DNA from: Gangjinia marincola
GTDB taxonomy: Bacteria > Bacteroidota > Bacteroidia > Flavobacteriales > Flavobacteriaceae
Direction of reading: 5' to 3'
Length of the DNA stretch: 64,000 nt
Assembly: GCF_039523415.1 (NCBI RefSeq)
Contig: NZ_BAAAFG010000013.1
Location: forward strand, 171,065 to 235,064
Shown piece by piece: positions 46,539 to 54,085 of this stretch. The stretch's first letter is position 1, and each line of letters opens with the position of its first letter. Made by a program: the position numbers and the translations under genes. The notes beneath the pieces were generated by a model, which ran no database searches, was not told where the DNA came from, and saw only the letters and a list, made by a program, of their open reading frames with translations.

Positions 46539-46684
46539 AGCTATTCCCGAAGTCTCGGGACGCCCCATGGTTACTTGTCTGACCACTGGCGGATACATTA
46601 TGTGAAATGTACTTCGTCTTCGCTCAGAACACTTTTAGCCTTTACACCTTTGGATACAAATAGACAATTAGATGGTAATGAGGA
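46539..46684. repeat. Direct repeat B of a roughly 145-bp pair
   Basis: Counterpart of 42344-42487 in the same orientation (alignable over about 145 bases with few gaps). The left end has a TCCCGA / TCGGGA inverted repeat. It lies between the ATPase promoter and the end of the E1 dehydrogenase gene, marking the right edge of the accessory region. The rest of the 46322-46737 gap shows no gene. Confidence 0.87.
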
Positions 46685-46737
46685 AAATTAAATCCGCCGA
46701 TCCCAATTAAAGTAAAAAAAGCAACTACTAAAAAAAC

Positions 46738-49149
46738 CTACCCCAACTTAGGATACTCCCCAGGATCTACCTCATGAAACATGGCATACACTTTCTCTAC
46801 CACATCATCTACACTGGGCTTAGAAAAGTAATCTCCATCCGTCCCGTAGGCCGGTCGGTGGGCTTTGGCGGTTAAGGTTTGAGGCTTGCTGTCTAAATGG
46901 CGGTAGGCATTTTGCTGCTCTAAAATCTCTTGTAAGATATACGCACTAGCGCCACCGGGTACATCTTCATCTATCACCAGCAGTCGGTTGGTCTTGGCCA
47001 CGCTTTTTACGATATTATGCGCTAAATCAAACGGAAGCAAGCTTTGTACATCAATAATTTCGGCATCTATGCCAATCTTAGCCAAGGTTTCTGCAGCTTG
47101 GGCAACGATGCGTAGGGTAGAACCGTAGGATACCAGCGTAATATCGCTTCCCTCACGAAGGGTTTCAACCACACCCAGCGGAGTCCTAAATGCACCTATA
47201 TTGGACGGCATTTTTTCTTTTAATCGGTACCCGTTTAAACATTCTACGATCAGCGCAGGCTCATCTGCTGCTAGTAGCGTATTGTAAAAACCTGCGGCTT
47301 TGGTCATGTTTCGGGGGACTAAAATGTGCATTCCGCGTAATAAGTGAATAATCCCACCCATCGGTGAACCACTGTGCCAAATACCTTCCAGGCGATGCCC
47401 GCGCGTACGTACAATCAAAGGTGCTTTTTGAGTTCCTTTGGTGCGGTAGAGTAGGGTGGCCAGGTCATCACTCATGATCTGTAGCGCGTATAGCACGTAA
47501 TCCAGGTACTGGATTTCGGCTATGGGGCGTAAGCCCCGCATCGCCATCCCAATGCCTTGCCCTAAGATGGTCGCTTCACGTATTCCGGCATCTGCAACAC
47601 GCAGCTTTCCGTGTTTTTCTTGCAAGCCTTCTAATCCCTGATTCACATCCCCAATCTCTCCGGCATCTTCACCAAATATGAGCGTCTTTTTATCCTGACT
47701 AAAGATGTGATCAAAATTATCCCGAAGGATCACGCGACCATCCACTTCTTCGGCTTGGTCATCGTATTGAGGCAACACTTCAGCAACGCCTAATGCTCCG
47801 CTGTTTGTGTCGTTATAGAGATGACTACTGTATTCAGGTTGTACGGTGTTTTTAAAATCTTCGGCCCAGTTTGAAAGCTGCCGTTTTTCAGAGGTGCTCT
47901 CATGGCGCAAATAAAGCAGGGCTTTTCGGGCACTACTCAATAAATCACTCTTGGTGGGCGTGTCTAATCCCTTAAGTCGGTCGATCAGTGGGCTAAGCTG
48001 GTTGTTTTCTTCGGAATTTTCCGCACAAGCGGTCAATAATTCAACTACTTCATCGCGTTTGGTCGTAATAGGATTGAGGTAATTGCTCCAGGCAGCTTTT
48101 TTACCGTCTCTTACCTGTTTTTTAATGTCTTTTTCTAGGGCGGAAAGTTCCTCGTCGGTGGCGATGCTGTTCGCGATCATCCATTCCCGCATCTTTACAT
48201 TACAATCATGCGCAGCCTCCCAAGCCAATCGATCTTTACTCTTATAGCGTTCGTGAGAACCTGAAGTGGAGTGACCTTGCGGCTGAGTGAGCTCCTGCAC
48301 GTGAATCAATACCGGTACATGTTCTTGACGGGCAATGCCCGAAGCTTTTTCATATGCCTCAACCAAGGCGACATAATCCCATCCTTGTACGCGTATGATT
48401 TCATATCCGTTATGGTCTTCATCCCGCTGAAAGCCCATTAAAATCTCGCTAATATTTTCTTTGGTGGTTTGGTGCCGCGCGTGGACCGAAATCCCGTATT
48501 CATCATCCCACACACTCATCACCATGGGGACTTGTAAGACCCCCGCAGCATTAATGGTTTCCCAAAATAAGCCCTCGCTGGTACTGGCATTTCCAATGGT
48601 TCCCCAGGCAACTTCATTTCCCGCTTCGCTAAAGTTGGTGCCGTCAATACCCTCTACATGACGGTAAATTTTAGAGGCTTGTGCTAATCCCAATAGTCGG
48701 GGCATCTGCCCTGCGGTAGGAGAGATGTCTGCACTGGAATTTTTTTGTTTGGTAAGGTCTTTCCAGTTTCCGTTTTCGTCTAAACTATGGGTAGCAAAGT
48801 GCCCGCCCATTTGTCGGCCCCCACTCATGGGTTCCTGGGCTAAATCTGTATTGGCGTATAACCCCGCAAAAAACTGCTCTATGCTCAATTGACCAATGGC
48901 CATCATAAAGGTTTGATCGCGGTAATATCCTGATCTAAAATCCCCGTTTTTAAAGGCTTTAGCCATGGCTAATTGAGGTACTTCTTTCCCATCACCAAAA
49001 ATCCCAAACTTAGCCTTGCCCGTCAACACCTCACGCCGACCCAATAAACTGCACTCACGGCTGGTCACAGCAAGTGTATAGTCATCAAGAACCTGGGCTT
49101 TAAACTGATCAAAAGACAAGGATTGTTTTGAAGTATCTGGCGTTTGCAT
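46738..49149 (-). CDS. Fused alpha/beta E1 component of a 2-oxoacid dehydrogenase
   Basis: The 803-aa protein joins the two E1 chains in one polypeptide. The N-terminal (alpha) half has the thiamine diphosphate region GTIGNASTSEGLFWETINAA and SVWDDEYGISV. The C-terminal (beta) half has LIFGEDAGEIGDVNQG, IREATILGQGIGMAMRG, AEIQYLDY and a transketolase C-terminal domain (VIDVQSLLPFD, VIDEDVPGG). This organisation is common in Bacteroidota. The complex oxidatively decarboxylates branched-chain or other 2-oxoacids; which one cannot be told. E2 and E3 are not nearby. Its base composition is visibly richer in GC than the genes to its left. Confidence 0.9.
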   Translation of the reverse strand: MQTPDTSKQSLSFDQFKAQVLDDYTLAVTSRECSLLGRREVLTGKAKFGIFGDGKEVPQLAMAKAFKNGDFRSGYYRDQTFMMAIGQLSIEQFFAGLYANTDLAQEPMSGGRQMGGHFATHSLDENGNWKDLTKQKNSSADISPTAGQMPRLLGLAQASKIYRHVEGIDGTNFSEAGNEVAWGTIGNASTSEGLFWETINAAGVLQVPMVMSVWDDEYGISVHARHQTTKENISEILMGFQRDEDHNGYEIIRVQGWDYVALVEAYEKASGIARQEHVPVLIHVQELTQPQGHSTSGSHERYKSKDRLAWEAAHDCNVKMREWMIANSIATDEELSALEKDIKKQVRDGKKAAWSNYLNPITTKRDEVVELLTACAENSEENNQLSPLIDRLKGLDTPTKSDLLSSARKALLYLRHESTSEKRQLSNWAEDFKNTVQPEYSSHLYNDTNSGALGVAEVLPQYDDQAEEVDGRVILRDNFDHIFSQDKKTLIFGEDAGEIGDVNQGLEGLQEKHGKLRVADAGIREATILGQGIGMAMRGLRPIAEIQYLDYVLYALQIMSDDLATLLYRTKGTQKAPLIVRTRGHRLEGIWHSGSPMGGIIHLLRGMHILVPRNMTKAAGFYNTLLAADEPALIVECLNGYRLKEKMPSNIGAFRTPLGVVETLREGSDITLVSYGSTLRIVAQAAETLAKIGIDAEIIDVQSLLPFDLAHNIVKSVAKTNRLLVIDEDVPGGASAYILQEILEQQNAYRHLDSKPQTLTAKAHRPAYGTDGDYFSKPSVDDVVEKVYAMFHEVDPGEYPKLG

Positions 49150-49340
49150 AGCTTAGTTTTAAGGAGTGTAAAAATAGCGAATACCACCTAGTCTCACAAT
49201 AGCCTGTCACGTGAAAAAACTATTAAAAATGCAGTAAAAAAGCTGTTTGACTACTAATTATGCAACAAAATGAATAGAAGTTGATTTTTGTTGCTTTTTA
49301 TGCAATGAAAAAAGTCAGGAGGGTTTTAAGAAGAAATATC

Positions 49341-52154
49341 TTAATACCAACGCCGGGTAAATAAGCCGGTTAGGGTTTGTAAATCAAGCGTAACGATAAA
49401 TCTGATTTTTTGATCGTAATTATCCTGAGCGATCTCCCAACCCAAATTAGAATATACGGGGAAAAACAGTTCAAAATAATCTTCTACTAAATTCAATCGT
49501 ATTCCGCTATCATAGACAAACTCCGGCGAGAACCCTTTGTTCTTGACCAATCCTACATCACCGTAGGCAAAGATCCAATTCCAGATTGTGGCACTTCCAT
49601 TGACTGTGGTAATCCACTGGTTGGCAAATTCTGGTTGCAGCTGTGATTTAAAGCCTCCTTCACCAATCACAATTTGTTGGCTAAACAAGCCTTCTTCCTC
49701 ACTACGCCCGTAGTAATTGTAGCTAAACAGGTAATCATTAGGGCGATCTAAGGCAAAGCTAAAGAAATCACCCTCAGTACTGTTATACAGAAACGCTCCA
49801 CCATAAAACCTAAGGTTGAACTGGCGGTTGTTGACAAATAGCTTTCGGTAATTCAGCGTGACAGCGAGTTTCCCAAAATCTTCAGCGAGTTGATAATCCA
49901 TAGATGCGCCCACTAAACTGGTAAGGTTGGAATCAATGTAGGCGTAACGCGCATTAAAAAGTTCAAAGTTGGGCTCTTCTAAAGGATTCTCCTCGTTCTC
50001 ATCCTGATCCACTGATACCCACCTAAAGGTTAAAAACTGTTTTCCATTAGCACGCAGATATGGATCGCGATACCTAAACTGAATAAAAGGGTTGTACTTA
50101 GTGTAGCGCAGATCATCATCAAATGAAAATGTACTCCCGCTAATCCCGTATCGAATAGAATTTAGGTTACTATTCTCAAAAAACTGGGTATACGAAATCC
50201 CCGCAGAGCCGTTTACCTGGTTACTGTTAAAACCATACTTAGGGGCTACTTTGTAATCAATGGGTCGTTTTAAGATAGTCTTGTTATAAATTTTTGGACC
50301 AACGGATATACCATCATACACATTGAAATCAAACTCTGGAATGAAAAACACCTGATTGTATCGTGGGTCTTCAATATCGGTAAGCAATCTAAACTGTAAG
50401 GGTTTATTGAGCAAGGTCTTGACAGCTTTATAATTATTACGCCGGTTGATTTCAGGAATGATACCTTCATGGTTTAGTCCCAGGCGTCTGATGCTATCTG
50501 CAGGGATAGTGACCTTTGTTTTTTTACGAATGGGATCAATCCAGGTTTTAAATACAACCTTTTTCTTGTTTAATCCATAGAGAGACACCGGCATCATAGC
50601 ATCAGATTTGCTTTTGATGGTTACGACCAGCGAATCTTCCTTTCTTCGTACCCGACTGATAACAAAGTCAATCGTTTTGTTCGTATCTACGTATTCTTCA
50701 AAAAACCAATCGGTAGGTTGATCGGTATGGGATTGAAGTATACGTTTAAAATCAGCCGCCGAAGAAATCTCAAGCCGATGGGATTCGTAAAAATCCTTAA
50801 GACTTTGAGCCACGGCATTATCCTGCAAATAGCTGTCTAGGTACTTAATTCCTACGCCCGCTTTATAGGGATTTGCCAGCGTTTGGTTGTATTTCACCAA
50901 GGAATCCTGTGAGGTGGATAAGGCCTGCTGCAGGTTTAAACGCTCTGTGTTTTGATATAGAAACGTGTATTGCTCATTAAATTCTTTATCGGCAATATGA
51001 AACCAGCGTATTCCAAAGAAATCACTCAAGCTTCCTATAATTTTCATGTTGGGATAGTATTTATCCACATATTCCATTAAGAGATAAATATGAATTCCAT
51101 CCAACAACCATTTTTCTTTTCGGGGATTGACTAACAGCGTGTTCTTAAGGTATTTTCCTGTAATGGTTTTGAGCTGTTTCATTTCATACTGAAAACCATC
51201 TGGAAACGGCCGAATAAAAGAGGGCAGTTGATTGAGACCGTAGACAGGATCAATCTTATATTCCTCTTGAGTAATCAGCATAGATTCATGAGGATATTCT
51301 CCCAGTCGCTCTTCTAAAAAATTGAGTATACGATCAATTGCCAACGCACGCATAGGTGCTTTTAATTCACCGTCTTTTAAATTAGTGGTGACTGTAAAAT
51401 CTTCGGCGATAATTTTTTCTAAATCGGGATCACGGGTAATGTACAATGTAGCATTGACGACTTGATCTCCTTTAAATCTTCGTTCATTATACGGTTGTTC
51501 CCCGGGGGTATCATTTACTGCTAAATCTGAATGTGTAAAATAGTCCCGTGGAACCTGTACTTTTAGATCAACCTTAGCCGGCGGAGTATAATGATCATGA
51601 ATATTCTTATTGCTGTAGAACTGCCAACCCTCATTGTTATATACTGCTGGTGAAATATACCAGTAACGTAGCTTATAATTACCATTATCGTAACCAAAAC
51701 GCGTAAATTGAGCATCTGGAACGCGAACAGTATATTGCAGGTTTAGAACTTCTTCTTCGCCGGGTAATAATGGATTTGATAGTGTTACTTTGATGACATC
51801 TGGAAATCCTTCAGGACGTTCCCAGGTGTAAATTGTTCCTTTTTTGGTATTAACCAGTTTAGAAAGTGTGGTTTCTCCGCGAGAATCATCCCCGGCGTAA
51901 AAGAACCGTCTTCTAAAATCTTCAGAAAAACGTTCACCCAGCGGAGTGGTTTTAGACGAAAAGCTATTTGCCCAATCCATGAGGTAAATCTCAGAAAGTT
52001 CATTAGGAGAGGTGTTTTTGTAGGTAATTGTCTGGTCGATTTGTAACGACCTTTTCTCCTCCAGCAACTTCACACTGATATCCATAGTATGCTGAGCCTG
52101 CAGCTGTACAGCTTGTAAAAGGAAAAAGCATAAAAAGGAGGCAATTAGTCTCAA
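49341..52154 (-). CDS. M1-like (gluzincin) protein with degenerate zinc site and barrel-like C-terminus
   Basis: The 937-aa protein has a signal peptide (LIASFLCFFLLQAVQLQAQ) and an N-terminal region of the M1 aminopeptidase type (ISVKLLEEKRSLQIDQTITYKN). Where M1 enzymes have HExxH and NEG, this has YEMKQ (323-327) and WLLDG (349-353), so the zinc ligands seem lost. Residues from about 600 on show alternating beta strands (for example FIQFRYRDPYL, LAVTLNYRKLF) and end in an aromatic RRWY, suggesting an outer-membrane barrel. The start is a TTG overlapping the stop of the previous gene (TTGA); the signal peptide supports it. Confidence 0.78.
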   Translation of the reverse strand: MRLIASFLCFFLLQAVQLQAQHTMDISVKLLEEKRSLQIDQTITYKNTSPNELSEIYLMDWANSFSSKTTPLGERFSEDFRRRFFYAGDDSRGETTLSKLVNTKKGTIYTWERPEGFPDVIKVTLSNPLLPGEEEVLNLQYTVRVPDAQFTRFGYDNGNYKLRYWYISPAVYNNEGWQFYSNKNIHDHYTPPAKVDLKVQVPRDYFTHSDLAVNDTPGEQPYNERRFKGDQVVNATLYITRDPDLEKIIAEDFTVTTNLKDGELKAPMRALAIDRILNFLEERLGEYPHESMLITQEEYKIDPVYGLNQLPSFIRPFPDGFQYEMKQLKTITGKYLKNTLLVNPRKEKWLLDGIHIYLLMEYVDKYYPNMKIIGSLSDFFGIRWFHIADKEFNEQYTFLYQNTERLNLQQALSTSQDSLVKYNQTLANPYKAGVGIKYLDSYLQDNAVAQSLKDFYESHRLEISSAADFKRILQSHTDQPTDWFFEEYVDTNKTIDFVISRVRRKEDSLVVTIKSKSDAMMPVSLYGLNKKKVVFKTWIDPIRKKTKVTIPADSIRRLGLNHEGIIPEINRRNNYKAVKTLLNKPLQFRLLTDIEDPRYNQVFFIPEFDFNVYDGISVGPKIYNKTILKRPIDYKVAPKYGFNSNQVNGSAGISYTQFFENSNLNSIRYGISGSTFSFDDDLRYTKYNPFIQFRYRDPYLRANGKQFLTFRWVSVDQDENEENPLEEPNFELFNARYAYIDSNLTSLVGASMDYQLAEDFGKLAVTLNYRKLFVNNRQFNLRFYGGAFLYNSTEGDFFSFALDRPNDYLFSYNYYGRSEEEGLFSQQIVIGEGGFKSQLQPEFANQWITTVNGSATIWNWIFAYGDVGLVKNKGFSPEFVYDSGIRLNLVEDYFELFFPVYSNLGWEIAQDNYDQKIRFIVTLDLQTLTGLFTRRWY

Positions 52155-53395
52155 TGGTAGATTACAAATTTTTCAGGTGAGTAACGGGCATCTTCAATGG
52201 TAAAGAAATAGACACCGGGAGATAATGTAGCTACTTCAAGCGATTCCTGGTCGGTTGGGATGCGTGTAGCCAGTACTTTTTTTCCGAAGGAATCAAAAAT
52301 AGCCACATGTAATTCTGCCTGATCCGGCGGAAGATTAAGGTATACATTTTGCCGAACTAGTGAGTTTTTGAGCAACGGTTTACGTGGTTTTTCTTGAGGA
52401 GTTTCAACTAAAAGCAGATCACTGTTGAGTTCAAGATTCATGATTACGGGCAAGTGATCACTCATATCTTCCAGGGTTTGCCGTAAATCCTGCCCGTAAA
52501 ATCCGCTGCAATCTACGTCTCCTATATTATCGTTGTAACAATTGCCGTTGTTGCCGTAGGTTTCGTAGGTATCTTCTACGTAGCTAATCTCGTGATTGGG
52601 ATCCATCATATTTTGAGACACCAGGATAAAATCAAATCTGTCATCCAGTCCGCCACCTGCACCCGTAGAACTGCTGGTTCTGGTACTTTGGGTATGTATA
52701 GCGCGGTAATTAAAATTGGTATGCCAGCCGCCGGCCTGACCAATGGGATCCCTCATGGTAATGTTATTGGTACCATTTAATGTATTTGTTATTTCAAGGT
52801 AAGCAAACTCTTGCGAGGAATATACATTTAAATCACCTGTAAAGATGACATTACTATCATCTGGGATAGTTTCTAAGAAGTCAGTAAAGGCATCTGCCAT
52901 GATGAATCTGCGGTTCTCGTTATAATCACCCTGACCGGCTTTTAGATGGGCAACGAATACGTATAAACTCACTGGAGTGGGAAAACCTTGATCCAGTACA
53001 TTAAGCCGAAAATAGTTGATATCTCTGGTGACCGAAACTATTTCTCCTTGAGCGATTAAGTCGAAGCGTTGCGTATTGTAGAAAATCATCTGATGTATTT
53101 CTGCACCTCCCGAAGCGTTTGGAACAAATTCTGACCTGTCATACGTCCCCGGAAGATTTGCAAAGCTCTCACTCAAAATTTCGTCTCCACCGGCTTCAGT
53201 TTCTAATTCGCAGATCATAAATAGATCCGGATTGATATCCTCCAAAATCTCTGCTAGCAAATCTTCACGATTAGAGGGCGGAGCTGAAGGATAGTTCAAT
53301 ACATTATAAAACATAGTGCGCAGCGTAGCCTGACCAAACACATGGTGCACACCACCTATGCTAACCAGAATAAAAAAAACTAATCTGAATTTCAT
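52151..53395 (-). CDS. T9SS-exported endonuclease/exonuclease/phosphatase family protein
   Basis: This 414-aa protein has a signal peptide (FRLVFFILVSIGGVHHVFGQ), an EEP fold (TMFYNVLNYPSAPP, CELETEAGGDEIL, FTGDLNVYSSQE, MSDHLPVIMNLEL), and a C-terminal sorting domain of type A for the type IX secretion system (VAIFDSFGKKVLATRIP, LSPGVYFFTIED, KFVIYH). It therefore probably acts at the cell surface or outside. The substrate may be DNA or a phosphoester; not decidable. It follows the LOG gene with no gap and overlaps the next gene. Confidence 0.9.
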   Translation of the reverse strand: MKFRLVFFILVSIGGVHHVFGQATLRTMFYNVLNYPSAPPSNREDLLAEILEDINPDLFMICELETEAGGDEILSESFANLPGTYDRSEFVPNASGGAEIHQMIFYNTQRFDLIAQGEIVSVTRDINYFRLNVLDQGFPTPVSLYVFVAHLKAGQGDYNENRRFIMADAFTDFLETIPDDSNVIFTGDLNVYSSQEFAYLEITNTLNGTNNITMRDPIGQAGGWHTNFNYRAIHTQSTRTSSSTGAGGGLDDRFDFILVSQNMMDPNHEISYVEDTYETYGNNGNCYNDNIGDVDCSGFYGQDLRQTLEDMSDHLPVIMNLELNSDLLLVETPQEKPRKPLLKNSLVRQNVYLNLPPDQAELHVAIFDSFGKKVLATRIPTDQESLEVATLSPGVYFFTIEDARYSPEKFVIYH

Positions 53396-54085
53396 TTAGA
53401 AATTTGGAGATAAATTATACTCGTCATAAAATTTGTCCAGGATGTCTATCACCTCTTCTTTGGTGTCAACTACGTGAAAAATATCCATATCGCCAAGGCT
53501 GATATTTTCAAAACGTTCTAAAAGAGTACTTCTTATCCAGTCCACTAATCCACCCCAAAAGTCCTTTCCTACCAGGATGATAGGAAATTTGTCAATTTTA
53601 TGCGTTTGAATGAGAGTCATCGCCTCAAAAAGTTCATCCAAGGTTCCAAAACCACCGGGCATAACCACAAATCCTTGTGAATACTTTACAAACATGACTT
53701 TACGTACAAAAAAGTAGTCAAAGTCTAGGCTTTTATCATTGTCAATATATGGATTATCATGTTGCTCAAACGGTAGATCTATGTTAAGTCCAACAGATGT
53801 TCCTCCCGCCAGGTGCGCTCCTTTATTACCGGCTTCCATAATCCCTGGACCGCCGCCGGTGATGACACCATACCCGTGTTGAACTATACCTTCGGCAATA
53901 TCAATTGCTAATTGGTAATTGGGATGATTAGGTTTGGTTCTGGCTGATCCAAAAATTGAGACGCATGGTCCAATCTTACTCATGCGCTCAAATCCATCGA
54001 CAAATTCGCCCATGATTTTAAATATGGCCCAACTATCATTAGTCTTAATTTCGTTCCATCCTTTGGGGCGACGTTCTAAATTCAT
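53396..54085 (-). CDS. LOG-family (TIGR00730) Rossmann-fold protein
   Basis: The 229-aa protein carries SIFGSARTKPNHPNY, VITGGGPGIMEAGNKGA and the signature PGGFGTLDELFEAMTL, typical of the LOG family. Members hydrolyse nucleoside 5'-monophosphates to base and ribose 5-phosphate, some releasing cytokinins. The ATG overlaps the uvrA stop by 4 bases (ATGA), suggesting coupled translation. Confidence 0.92.
   Translation of the reverse strand: MNLERRPKGWNEIKTNDSWAIFKIMGEFVDGFERMSKIGPCVSIFGSARTKPNHPNYQLAIDIAEGIVQHGYGVITGGGPGIMEAGNKGAHLAGGTSVGLNIDLPFEQHDNPYIDNDKSLDFDYFFVRKVMFVKYSQGFVVMPGGFGTLDELFEAMTLIQTHKIDKFPIILVGKDFWGGLVDWIRSTLLERFENISLGDMDIFHVVDTKEEVIDILDKFYDEYNLSPNF

Noticed and set aside
37483..46737. 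Integron cassette array with attC sites, suggested by same-strand small genes separated by palindromes
   Set aside because: The best palindrome has GTTGC...GCAAC ends, the reverse of the AAC...GTT order of attC core sites; other copies lack conserved ends, and no integron integrase is present.
46738..49149. Fused E1 alpha/beta gene as an assembly artefact or frameshift fusion
   Set aside because: The fused form is a normal arrangement in Bacteroidota and the linker reads through without interruption.
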